From positions 1 to 22,247 of the IMG/VR virus record IMGVR_UViG_3300033153_003914: 22,247 nucleotides of DNA; one strand, given 5' to 3'. Both the position numbers and the translations under genes were made by a program. The stretch comes from a virus. The notes under the pieces were generated by a model. It saw only the letters and a list, made by a program, of their open reading frames with translations. It was not told where the DNA came from and did not search any database. Within the stretch, counting starts at the first letter, position 1, and the number at the start of each line of letters is the position of its first letter. This document shows, in pieces, positions 1 to 5,770 of this stretch.

Positions 1-114
1 AGCGTACACCATCCACAATAGCCCATGTGAGCCACATTATCATGTCAGTCCAGTTACTAGTCAGGTCTAGTATCTCCGCTATGGCTTCGGCTCTTGGGCC
101 TTCGCCTACGACAG
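1..114. repeat. Terminal direct repeat, left copy (circle closure)
   Basis: The first 114 bases are identical, in the same orientation, to bases 22134-22247. The repeat lies inside the portal gene, whose frame continues across the join. It is therefore best read as the overlap of a circular (or circularly permuted) molecule sequenced once around, not as two genomic copies. The implied unit length is 22,133 bp. Confidence 0.95.
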
Positions 115-409
115 ACCAGTTGAGCTTGGCTATACGAGTACCTAGCTTATTGATACTCTCTACTACAGGAGCGCAGTTGTGCATGAGGTTATATCCGTCT
201 GTATCTACGGAGTATATAGGATCATCCCATTGGGCTATACCCCCAGCTTCAAAGAGGCGCTGGATAGGAAGCTCATTAGCTAAGTCCTCTGTGTCACCCT
301 TACCTGTCTTGGCAGTAGTAGTAGGTGGAGAGTAGTCTTCTAGCTGCTTACGTCGCGTCTGCCAGCCTTTGTGGGCTGCGACAGAACGCTCTTGTTTATT
401 GTATGCCAT
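1..409 (-). CDS. Portal protein, DUF935/Mu gp29-like, N-terminal part (gene crosses the circle join)
   Basis: This is the first 136 codons of the portal gene, starting at ATG 409 (protein begins MAYNKQERSVAAHKGWQTRR) and running off the left edge. Through the 114-bp terminal overlap it joins in frame to the segment ending at 21229, giving a 437-aa protein. The portal forms the dodecameric ring at one head vertex, is the DNA channel, and docks the terminase. The start lies 21 bases after the terL stop. An AAGAGA stretch about 5 bases upstream is a weak ribosome binding site, and tight coupling to terL probably helps. The family call rests on the C-terminal part. This N-terminal part has a charged, flexible first 45 residues and then a portal-like region (DPIYSVDTDGYNLMHNCAPV). 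Confidence 0.88.
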   Translation of the reverse strand, partial: MAYNKQERSVAAHKGWQTRRKQLEDYSPPTTTAKTGKGDTEDLANELPIQRLFEAGGIAQWDDPIYSVDTDGYNLMHNCAPVVESINKLGTRIAKLNWSVVGEGPRAEAIAEILDLTSNWTDMIMWLTWAIVDGVR

Positions 410-430
410 TGTATTCTCTTATAGTGGGAC

Positions 431-1600
431 TTAGGTGAACAGTGAGTCGCGGTCTAGTCCAGATATTAGGTATCGGAGGGCATCAGGAGCATGAGACCAT
501 TTGTGGTCAGGCTTCTCTGTTTCTCCCCCTTCTCTCCATGTATAGTTGTACATTGCTTCTATTAGTCTTGGACACTCTGATGATACGAACAGGTGTTTGT
601 TATTGATGCGGTGGGATACCATGTCTATGCCTTCTTGTACATTCTTATAAGCATTGATGGGTCTCCAGCCTAGGTTCTTCATGTCTGCGTGGTCTCTTGC
701 ACTGTGATCTGCGAATACAGGCCATCCTTCACGGTACATCTTCTTCATTGTAGGAGAGTGGTCTGTAATGGTGAGGCCGGGTTTATAGTATTCTCTTGTG
801 ATGTATAGTATTCCACGGTTATCTACTCCACCTTCTAGGAACACTAACGGGTCTCTGATACCTAGGTCGAGTCCGTAACCCCATGCTCTTATATCACTCG
901 GTATATTTGCAGGAGCAACTATTAGTTCTGGCCCCCACGCCTTGTACACTGCGCCGGACAGGGAGATCATCTCTCCTAGCATCCATCGTGAGTGTTCATC
1001 TGTGCCTACTGGGTACTTACTCTCCATCCTAGTTACATAGTCATCAGGTAGGTTGTCTTCATTCATGTATGTAGATACTTTGTATCCTACATGCTGTGCT
1101 ATTGGCGCGACGAAGAAACGCTTGGCTAGGAAATGGCCGGGAGGTACTGGGTTACATGATGCAAAGATGCGACGGGAGCCTACCTTGCCACGCACACCAT
1201 CAATAAGATAGTCCCACTTCTCCTCAGTCGTGTTCCTACCGTCCGCTTCATCTATGAATGCTGCATCCCACTCAGCACCCTTGAGGCTTGTCTTGTCCTT
1301 CTCGAACGTCAGCATTGTTATGCTGCTGCCGTTCGGAAACAGTATCTTCTTGTCTTGCTTCTTATAGTAGTAAGCACAGTTGATGTCCTTGAGGAAGGAG
1401 AACAGTGCCTCTAGTGTTGAGTCTCTTAGCTGTACGTGATCGTTACATACCATACATAGTTTAGCACCCGGATAGTCACAGGCTTCTATGTAGGCGGCGG
1501 TACACAGAGTACGTGTCTTACCTGAACCACGACCCCCGTGAAGGAGTATGTTCTTGGTAGCGTCCTGTAGTACTTCGTATTGGTAGTCTACTAGTAGCAC
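431..1600 (-). CDS. terL: Terminase large subunit (ATPase and nuclease)
   Basis: This is the DNA-packaging motor that pumps DNA through the portal and cuts the concatemer. At 389 aa it is slightly short for TerL but has every element. Walker A is GGRGSGKT (22-29) and Walker B is AFIDEAD (114-120, with D117 and E118). An ASCNP coupling motif lies at 147-151. The RNase H-like nuclease has acidic residues in GLDLGIRD (D245), FADHSARDH (D298) and SHAPDALRY (D373). It starts with GTG directly after the terS stop (TAAGTG), so the two subunits are translationally coupled. The portal gene follows 21 bases downstream. The sequence resembles the PBSX/SPP1-type terminases in general; I cannot place it in a finer clade by eye. 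Confidence 0.95.
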   Translation of the reverse strand: MLLVDYQYEVLQDATKNILLHGGRGSGKTRTLCTAAYIEACDYPGAKLCMVCNDHVQLRDSTLEALFSFLKDINCAYYYKKQDKKILFPNGSSITMLTFEKDKTSLKGAEWDAAFIDEADGRNTTEEKWDYLIDGVRGKVGSRRIFASCNPVPPGHFLAKRFFVAPIAQHVGYKVSTYMNEDNLPDDYVTRMESKYPVGTDEHSRWMLGEMISLSGAVYKAWGPELIVAPANIPSDIRAWGYGLDLGIRDPLVFLEGGVDNRGILYITREYYKPGLTITDHSPTMKKMYREGWPVFADHSARDHADMKNLGWRPINAYKNVQEGIDMVSHRINNKHLFVSSECPRLIEAMYNYTWREGGETEKPDHKWSHAPDALRYLISGLDRDSLFT

Positions 1601-1999
1601 TTACGCTTCCTTAGGTTCCTTGGTAGTAAAGGTTATACTAGGCATTGTTTGTGCGCCGCCAGCCATAGTTTCTGTCCAGCCATCTCTACACTTGAGCCAG
1701 AATATAAGACTTGTTTGATAGCGCGGGTCATCTAATGCGCGTAGGGCGCATAGGCCCGCTACCTCTTTAATCTTATCAGCTATGACTAACTTAGCGTCCT
1801 CGTACTGTGACAGAACATCAGGAGAGTTGTTCAGCCAGCGTTTGAATGTACGGTAGGAGACACCACCCTCTTCTGCGGCTTTACACACAGGAACACCCAT
1901 TTCTACTAGCGACAGTATATAGTCAACTCGTACTTGGCGTTGCTCAGGGCTATCAGTTCTTACTGCTTTGGGAAGTGGAGGTAGCGGGGGAATCTGCAT
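1601..1999 (-). CDS. terS: Terminase small subunit
   Basis: This is a 132-aa DNA-recognition subunit that selects viral DNA for packaging. The frame is open further upstream to 2062, but I choose ATG 1999. It has an AGGA ribosome binding site 7-8 bases upstream, and the extra 21 residues (MHKKCMVHCC...) look like translated spacer. After a proline-rich start (PPLPPLPKA) comes a helix-turn-helix at about residues 38-57 (VCKAAEEGGVSYRTFKRWLN), as in phage TerS proteins. A helical region with a W follows (LIFWLKCRDGW), then a short basic/acidic tail. It sits immediately upstream of terL. The about 87-bp spacer before it contains a cluster of ATGCAT palindromes that could be its binding site. Confidence 0.85.
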   Translation of the reverse strand: MQIPPLPPLPKAVRTDSPEQRQVRVDYILSLVEMGVPVCKAAEEGGVSYRTFKRWLNNSPDVLSQYEDAKLVIADKIKEVAGLCALRALDDPRYQTSLIFWLKCRDGWTETMAGGAQTMPSITFTTKEPKEA

Positions 2000-2045
2000 A
2001 GTGTGTCCTGTTGGGTTACAAGACGTGTATCGACAACAATGCACC

Positions 2046-2069
2046 ATGCATTTCTTATGCATGATGCAT
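2046..2069. promoter_or_regulatory. Cluster of three ATGCAT palindromes upstream of terS
   Basis: ATGCAT occurs at 2046-2051, 2057-2062 and 2064-2069, three copies in 24 bases, in the spacer between the HNH gene and terS. Spacings are 11 and 7 bases. A pac or cos site is often in or next to terS, so a TerS-binding or packaging-start role is a reasonable inference. A regulator-binding role is equally possible. No function is shown by the sequence itself. Confidence 0.4.
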
Positions 2070-2075
2070 CAGCAT

Positions 2076-2094
2076 TAGAGTAGGCATTACTCTA
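2076..2094. repeat. Perfect 7-bp inverted repeat at the end of the HNH gene
   Basis: TAGAGTA, five bases, then TACTCTA form a perfect hairpin that spans the stop codon of the endonuclease gene (2087-2089). No T-run follows on the minus strand, so it is not a standard intrinsic terminator. It may stabilise the mRNA end or separate the endonuclease message from terS. Confidence 0.45.
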
Positions 2095-2887
2095 GGTTGT
2101 TTGTATCATTCTGTTCTGCGTCGTGCTTAGTACTGCGTCTGTGGTAGTTCAGGGGCAGACTTATAGCTTCCTCAAAGGACAGACCCCTACGATGGATACG
2201 CGACCACAGCGTATCCTTATTGAAGCCTAGTTCCCTCTCCCAAGCACTGATGGATAGAGTCTTACCATCGTGAGTGAAGTAGCGGGCAGTTAGGGAGTCA
2301 GGGTTTACTAATGCTTCACCCCTTATACCTGTCTGGTAGCGCCTATGTACAACACCAGACTTGAGACCGTGGTTCTCTGCGTGTTCTGATAGGCAGGCAG
2401 TAACACCGTTGATAGTTGTTATTACATTTACACGGGTGTTACGCATGTTCTGTGTAGCTGTAGCCCATCGTACATTGTCAGGGTAGTAGCTGTCTGAGTT
2501 GTCTATGCGGTCTAGTTGTGCTTTGGGGAAGGGGCGCTGACCCATATCGTCTACGAATCTATCGAAGTCATGCCACTCATCACACACTACAATGCCACGA
2601 CCCTTATAGTAACTGCTTGAGGAGTGATCGTCGCGGTAGCAACGGTTCATCATGTTCATCCACGTCACGTATGTAGGGTTGCTGGTTACGCGAACACGGT
2701 AGGCAGGCTGTGGTTTGTCAGTAACTTTAGACCACGACGTATAGTTCTTGATGTTGTATATAACGTTCAGAGAAACATCGTAGTAGCTTGCTATGGTCTT
2801 TACGTCGATACCATTCTCAATATAACCACGGATAGTTATTACATCCATCTCTCGTAGATGCTTCCTAGGCTTGTTCTTCCGACTCAT
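2087..2887 (-). CDS. Free-standing HNH homing-type endonuclease with N-terminal helix-turn-helix
   Basis: This is a 266-aa DNA-cutting selfish element. Residues 11-48 form a helix-turn-helix (DVITIRGYIENGIDVKTIAS). Residues 71-145 carry the phage HNH signature: TWMNMMNRC (75-83), YYKGRGIVVCDEWHDF (93-108) and LDRIDNSDSYYPDNVRWAT (125-143). Two related DNA-binding modules follow: about 154-196 (INGVTACLSEHAENHGLKS...) and about 205-246 (HDGKTLSISAWERELGF...), both ending in a pattern like GxxxEEAxxxP. The frame stays open to a GTG at 3115, but I start at ATG 2887. The extra 76 residues are Ser/Thr-rich, lack family similarity and are the shadow of the 74-aa gene on another frame. The resulting 23-base overlap with that gene is typical of phage operons. 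It sits next to terS, a common place for such elements. Confidence 0.85.
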   Translation of the reverse strand: MSRKNKPRKHLREMDVITIRGYIENGIDVKTIASYYDVSLNVIYNIKNYTSWSKVTDKPQPAYRVRVTSNPTYVTWMNMMNRCYRDDHSSSSYYKGRGIVVCDEWHDFDRFVDDMGQRPFPKAQLDRIDNSDSYYPDNVRWATATQNMRNTRVNVITTINGVTACLSEHAENHGLKSGVVHRRYQTGIRGEALVNPDSLTARYFTHDGKTLSISAWERELGFNKDTLWSRIHRRGLSFEEAISLPLNYHRRSTKHDAEQNDTNNLE

Positions 2888-3089
2888 CTTCGGCTTCGGT
2901 GTCGGGTTCGTCACCAGTTGCGATGCCTCCGATGTAGTCATAGATGAGTTCTTCTGTGTTGAGTTCCCAGACGTGTTCTGTTCCGTGTCCAGCCCATGTG
3001 ATAATGGTTGGGGGTTCACTACCGACCTCGATGACTTGGTATGATCCATCGCAGGGTCCGCCTCTGATGTCAATTCTGTATCCTGACAT
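2865..3089 (-). CDS. Small protein of unknown function, 74 aa
   Basis: The protein begins MSGYRIDIRGGPCDGSYQVI, is compact and beta-rich by eye, and ends in an acidic tail (DEPDTEAEDESEEQA). Start ATG 3089 follows the stop of the 90-aa gene by 22 bases and has an AAAGAAG stretch as a weak ribosome binding site. The composition is far more protein-like than the overlapping frame of the endonuclease extension, which is why I treat this frame as the real gene between 2888 and 3089. The RGGPCDG segment resembles openings of small uncharacterised phage proteins. I know of no function. It belongs to the cluster of small genes between the promoter and the terminase genes. Confidence 0.65.
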   Translation of the reverse strand: MSGYRIDIRGGPCDGSYQVIEVGSEPPTIITWAGHGTEHVWELNTEELIYDYIGGIATGDEPDTEAEDESEEQA

Positions 3090-3111
3090 ACTTCTTTATC
3101 GGGTTTATCTA

Positions 3112-3384
3112 TCACTGTGCTACTCCTATAGTTAGTATGATCTGTCGTTCTGATGGTGGTAGGTTTAGTTGGTCTTTGACGAGGGCGATGATCTCATCCA
3201 GTTCGCCTGCTGTCAGACCTTTATGTTTGTATATCACGGGGTTGTACTCAACACCTTGATTATCAGCACACTCTAGGATCATAATGTAAGCCCCTAGAGG
3301 TATGTAGTGATAACGAAAGTCAGATAGATGTTTAGCTAGTAGGGTGTCTATTGTCTTAGTTCCTACTCTTCGGTCTGGTCTCAA
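3112..3384 (-). CDS. Hypothetical protein, 90 aa
   Basis: It starts with TTG at 3384, sharing four bases (TTGA) with the stop of the 110-aa gene upstream. A GAGG motif lies five bases before it. The overlap and binding site make the TTG start credible; the first in-frame ATG would remove a third of the protein. It is mixed alpha/beta in appearance, with a hydrophobic middle (YHYIPLGAYIMILECADNQG) and a helical end (GELDEIIALVKDQLNLPPSE). I see no membrane segment, signal or catalytic motif and do not recognise the family. Confidence 0.6.
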   Translation of the reverse strand: MRPDRRVGTKTIDTLLAKHLSDFRYHYIPLGAYIMILECADNQGVEYNPVIYKHKGLTAGELDEIIALVKDQLNLPPSERQIILTIGVAQ

Positions 3385-3713
3385 CTCTGCCTCGCATCTT
3401 CAGCGTCTAGTCGCTCCCACTCCTTCTGGAACTCAGATTTATCTACGCCTGCCACTTGTATAAAATCAGTACGGAAGTCATTGATTGCAGCCTTTATGTC
3501 TGCTGGTGTCGTGCTGTCTATTGCCAACTGTAGTACGCCTAACTCTCGTGGTGTTAGTTGTTTACATGCACGGCGATACTTAGATTGCCGTTCAACACCG
3601 GAGCTACCCCATGTGCTATTATCAAGCATTATCGCGCAGGCAGCCTTATACGCAGCGTCTAGTAGATGGTCGCGTGATTCTGCTTGCACTGCTCTGTGTG
3701 TGTCCCAGTCCAT
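3381..3713 (-). CDS. Hypothetical helical protein, 110 aa
   Basis: The start ATG 3713 overlaps the stop of the 49-aa gene as TAATG, so the two are coupled. The protein is mostly helical and charged (MDWDTHRAVQAESRDHLLDA; KSEFQKEWERLDAEDARQS), with no transmembrane segment or recognisable DNA-binding motif. It is the second gene behind the promoter at 3.9 kb. Position alone suggests an early or regulatory role, but small head-gene-adjacent proteins of unknown function are equally common. I do not recognise it. Confidence 0.65.
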   Translation of the reverse strand: MDWDTHRAVQAESRDHLLDAAYKAACAIMLDNSTWGSSGVERQSKYRRACKQLTPRELGVLQLAIDSTTPADIKAAINDFRTDFIQVAGVDKSEFQKEWERLDAEDARQS

Positions 3714-3862
3714 TACGCTATCTCCGTCTGGGCTAGGTAGTCTATGAAGGAGGTGACTGTCTCGCTACCTTCTGACCCGTCTGGGTACTGGAGGCTGGTG
3801 TTGCAGCGTGCGTCGAGCCAGCAGACTGTTTGGTCTTCGTGGGTCGGGTACAGTTCTTTCAT
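3713..3862 (-). CDS. Small ORF, 49 aa, first gene behind the promoter
   Basis: The protein begins MKELYPTHEDQTVCWLDARC and ends FIDYLAQTEIA. Its stop overlaps the next start as TAATG, the same junction style as confirmed genes here, which is the main evidence that it is real. The start ATG 3862 has only a weak purine stretch (AAAGAAC) upstream. Three consecutive in-frame ATG codons at 3884-3892 offer an alternative start about ten residues longer, beginning with the basic stretch MNVKRKNEMKEL. There are two cysteines and no membrane segment. The function is unknown. Confidence 0.55.
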   Translation of the reverse strand: MKELYPTHEDQTVCWLDARCNTSLQYPDGSEGSETVTSFIDYLAQTEIA

Positions 3863-3898
3863 TTCGTTCTTTCGTTTTACGTTCATCATCATACTATC

Positions 3899-3926
3899 AT
3901 TATAACAGTAATCGGCATCAAAGCAA
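3899..3926 (-). promoter_or_regulatory. Sigma70-like promoter driving the leftward operon
   Basis: On the minus strand the -35 box TTGCTT (3921-3926) is followed by a 16-base spacer and a perfect TATAAT -10 box (3899-3904) with an extended TGn element just upstream. It points into the 49-aa gene, whose start is 37 bases downstream of the -10 box. It is the best promoter match I found and lies at the head of the only gene-free gap, so it could serve the whole head operon. Confidence 0.65.
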
Positions 3927-4041
3927 CGATTATACTGAATAAAAATGCAATTATTTACTTAGGGAATCCCCTTGCATTCTACACGAGTCTGTGTTATCCT
4001 TGGACACTTTATAAGACATATATAGTAAGTAAGAGTTACTG

Positions 4042-4098
4042 ACTCTGCTCTGGGTCAGAGGCTGCCCCAAGGCAAAGCCGAGAAGACCCAGCAAGAGT
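4042..4098. repeat. Complex stem-loop with nested hairpin
   Basis: The core arms CTGGGTC (4050-4056) and GACCCAG (4085-4091) pair perfectly. Outer arms ACTCT (4042-4046) and AGAGT (4094-4098) extend the stem with small bulges. Inside, GGC-TGCC (4060-4066), loop CCAA, and GGCA-AA-GCC (4071-4079) form a second stem. The structure could be a structured RNA 3' end, a DNA cruciform at an origin, or part of a terminator. It lacks a T-run. Confidence 0.55.
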
Positions 4099-4137
4099 AG
4101 ATGACTATAGAGTTAGTAATAGTGTTGTTGTCACTAT

Positions 4138-4161
4138 GATCGCTTGCCTAGAGGCGCGATC
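4138..4161 (-). terminator. Hairpin just after the last tail gene, possible terminator
   Basis: GATCGC (4138-4143) and GCGATC (4156-4161) form the outer stem, with GCC-TAGA-GGC inside it. It begins eight bases beyond the stop of the 64-aa gene in the direction of transcription. The position fits the end of the late operon. The stretch after it (ATAGTGACAAC) has no T-run, so rho-independent termination is doubtful and an RNA-protecting 3' hairpin is an alternative. Confidence 0.4.
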
Positions 4162-4168
4162 AAGACAA

Positions 4169-4363
4169 CTAGACTTCATACACTTTGGACAGTGTTTCTT
4201 GATAAGCACAGGTCTTAATCATGTAATCGAGTCCTGTGAGTGCTTGGCGCTTCTTGATATAAGACTCGGCGGCATCTAAAGAAGACAGGGAGTCCGCCTT
4301 TACCCAGCGTGCTCCCTGCATCCTGTACCATACTTCAAACCAGTTGTCCTTCTTTGGTTGCAT
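4169..4363 (-). CDS. Hypothetical protein, 64 aa, last gene of the tail operon
   Basis: It starts at ATG 4363, one base after the stop of the repeat fibre gene (TAACATG), so it is translationally coupled to it. The sequence is MQPKKDNWFEVWYRMQGARW and onward, aromatic and basic at the start, then helical (SSLDAAESYIKKRQALTG). The pattern resembles small single-domain proteins that modify host or fibre assembly, but I do not recognise a family. There is no signal peptide or membrane segment, so it is not an obvious holin. Confidence 0.6.
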   Translation of the reverse strand: MQPKKDNWFEVWYRMQGARWVKADSLSSLDAAESYIKKRQALTGLDYMIKTCAYQETLSKVYEV

Positions 4364-4364
4364 G

Positions 4365-5768
4365 TTAGGTAGACTGCTTGATTAGTCTGATTGTGTAGCC
4401 GTTCAGGGTAAGGGTTTGTGTGGCTGTAGCCCCATCACTCTTGACATCTAGGCTGATTGTCTTAGTGCCTGTAACATCTGTAGCTGTTGTGACCCAAGAC
4501 GTAGCAACACCAGAGCCTAAGGTGGCTCCTGCTGCTCCGCGTCCTTGCTCGATGTTACCTGATACATTAGCGGAACCAGAAGAAAGTACAGTACATGTGA
4601 TTTTGGTGTGGTATAAGGCCCTGTCGGTAGCACTTGTAGATACTGAGAATAAGCCACCAATCACGAAGGCTATACCGCCTATGTTGTATGTCTGTGTGTA
4701 CTTTCTGGTGGCACCGGAGTTATTCAGTACAGTGAAGAATGTCTCAATCTGTATGATATCACCTGCGGCAATACCAGTAAGGCTCTTACTTAGTATCTCA
4801 ACATCCGTGAGTGTGTTGACAGCAGTATCGGCATTCTCAGAGTCAGCAAAGGCTACAGAACCACCGACAGGTGTGCTATATGCTCCCGTACCATCAAGGA
4901 ACTCAGTAACGACGTTCGATAGTTTAGGTAGTAGTCCGTGTGCAGTGATACTTGCGTTCAGGGTTGTTACGTCTGTGGGTGTGCCGAATTCATCAAGTAG
5001 AATCTCATCACTACCACCAGACTTGTGTGAAGCCTCGTGCGCGAGAGGAGTCTGACCATCAGCCAGAAGGCCTGATAGATTCAGTACTGATATTTCATCC
5101 CCACCACCATTCTCGTGAGCAGATGCGTGCAACTCAAGCGGCTTAGTAGCCAGTTTGAGAGGGGTAATCATTGTAGTGTCGTTCGTACCTGCGTCAGTCT
5201 CAACCTGTGTTGCAAGCTCTGCACCTCCCTTGAGTATCTCTGTAGCCTGTACTGGGAGCTGGTCGTCTGCTAGTTGTCCCGAGAGACCTGCAACGCTAAT
5301 CTCATCACCCCCACCATTCTGGTGTGAGGCTGCGTGAGCTGATGGCGCACCGGAAGGTGGTACTGAGTAAGCACCTGTACCATCAAGGTATTCAGTAACC
5401 ACGTTTGATAGCTTAGGTGTTAGTCCGTGTGCGGTTGTAGATACGTTGAGTGTGGTTACATCTGTAGGTGCGCCCAACTCGTCTAGGAGTATCTCATCAG
5501 AGCCACCGGACTTGTGTGAAGTCTCATGTGCAAGTGGAGTCTGTGCGTCAGCAAGTAAACCACTGAGATTCAATACAGATATCTCGTCGCCGCCCCCATT
5601 CTCATGGGATGCTGCGTGGGTACTAACAGCGCCGAGTACAGAAACACTGCCGGTTGAGTCTTTCACAGACCAGAAGCCATTTGCAGAATCGACAAACAGA
5701 GTCGTTGTTCCTGCTGGTGGTGTTGGTATGGTACTAGATGCTACTGCATCGTATTCTGAATATGCCAT
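4365..5768 (-). CDS. Tail fibre protein with duplicated HxxSHxxGGxDEI repeats
   Basis: This is a 467-aa fibre. After a 50-residue head domain comes a block (51-136) that recurs at 214-299 with very few changes. The motif H-x-x-S/A-H-x-x-G-G-x-D-E-I occurs five times (residues 51, 81, 145, 214, 244), each followed by a segment like LSGLLADAQTP. The phrase LSNVVTEYLDGTGAY occurs at 120-134 and nearly so at 283-297. Such H/GG/DxI and DGTGAY phrases are common in phage fibre shafts. The C-terminal about 165 residues (from about 303) are non-repetitive, beta-rich and probably the host-binding tip. It starts at ATG 5768, with GGGAG upstream, two bases after the collagen-like gene. The fibre likely binds the cell surface at the tail end. 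Confidence 0.8.
   Translation of the reverse strand: MAYSEYDAVASSTIPTPPAGTTTLFVDSANGFWSVKDSTGSVSVLGAVSTHAASHENGGGDEISVLNLSGLLADAQTPLAHETSHKSGGSDEILLDELGAPTDVTTLNVSTTAHGLTPKLSNVVTEYLDGTGAYSVPPSGAPSAHAASHQNGGGDEISVAGLSGQLADDQLPVQATEILKGGAELATQVETDAGTNDTTMITPLKLATKPLELHASAHENGGGDEISVLNLSGLLADGQTPLAHEASHKSGGSDEILLDEFGTPTDVTTLNASITAHGLLPKLSNVVTEFLDGTGAYSTPVGGSVAFADSENADTAVNTLTDVEILSKSLTGIAAGDIIQIETFFTVLNNSGATRKYTQTYNIGGIAFVIGGLFSVSTSATDRALYHTKITCTVLSSGSANVSGNIEQGRGAAGATLGSGVATSWVTTATDVTGTKTISLDVKSDGATATQTLTLNGYTIRLIKQST
4872..5129 (-). repeat. Tail-fibre repeat unit, second copy (residues 214-299)
   Basis: This 258-bp segment encodes 86 residues nearly identical to those encoded at 5361-5618. The two copies lie 231 bases apart in the same frame. 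The nucleotide sequences differ at many third positions, so the duplication is not recent or has been smoothed by selection on the protein. Confidence 0.8.
5361..5618 (-). repeat. Tail-fibre repeat unit, first copy (residues 51-136)
   Basis: This is the partner of the unit at 4872-5129. It carries two of the five HxxSHxxGGxDEI motifs and one DGTGAY motif. Between the two copies is a partial unit with a single motif (residue 145), suggesting growth by unequal exchange. Confidence 0.8.
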
Positions 5769-5770
5769 GT

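Larger units (their letters stand above)
3863..4168. other. Only large non-coding region: AT-rich, promoter plus five inverted repeats
   Basis: This is the single gene-free stretch of about 300 bases in the circle, between the last tail gene (ending 4169) and the first gene of the head operon. The right part (4042-4161) holds two sizeable hairpins. The middle has shorter inverted repeats at 3961-3972 (AGGG/CCCT), 3981-3994 (ACAC/GTGT) and 4032-4046 (AGAGT/ACTCT). The left part is AT-rich with two TATAAT boxes on the minus strand. It is the natural candidate for a replication origin, for a terminator-promoter boundary, or for the scar where a larger genome lost a module. A hydrophobic frame on the plus strand here has no ribosome binding site and is not credible. 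Confidence 0.8.

Noticed and set aside
1601-2062. A 153-aa version of the terminase small subunit
   Set aside because: The extra 21 residues (MHKKCMVHCC...) are translated from the ATGCAT spacer. ATG 1999 has a good AGGA site at proper distance.
2087-3115. A 342-aa version of the HNH endonuclease starting at GTG 3115
   Set aside because: Its first 76 residues are Ser/Thr-rich, match no part of the family and cover a more protein-like 74-aa gene in another frame. ATG 2887 starts exactly before the helix-turn-helix.
3929-3957. A second TATAAT box on the minus strand at 3929-3934
   Set aside because: The hexamer 17 bases upstream is TAAATA, far from TTGACA. The box at 3899-3904 with TTGCTT and an extended -10 is better.
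3985-4030. Possible plus-strand promoter (TTGGAC ... TATAGT)
   Set aside because: The spacer is short, and nothing on the plus strand downstream is a credible gene.
3830-4042. A 70-aa hydrophobic frame on the plus strand, superficially holin-like
   Set aside because: It starts with TTG without a ribosome binding site, begins inside a gene on the other strand, and its hydrophobicity is what AT-rich spacer gives by chance. It would be the only plus-strand gene.
4042-4098. tRNA or other known RNA gene in the structured gap
   Set aside because: No cloverleaf, no T-loop or acceptor CCA pattern; the nested hairpins do not match an RNA family I know.
4420-5055. A 211-aa frame on the plus strand
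   Set aside because: It is antisense to the repeat fibre gene, whose repeats and domain structure clearly identify the coding strand. The frame is a mirror of its Thr/Gly/Asp-rich codons.
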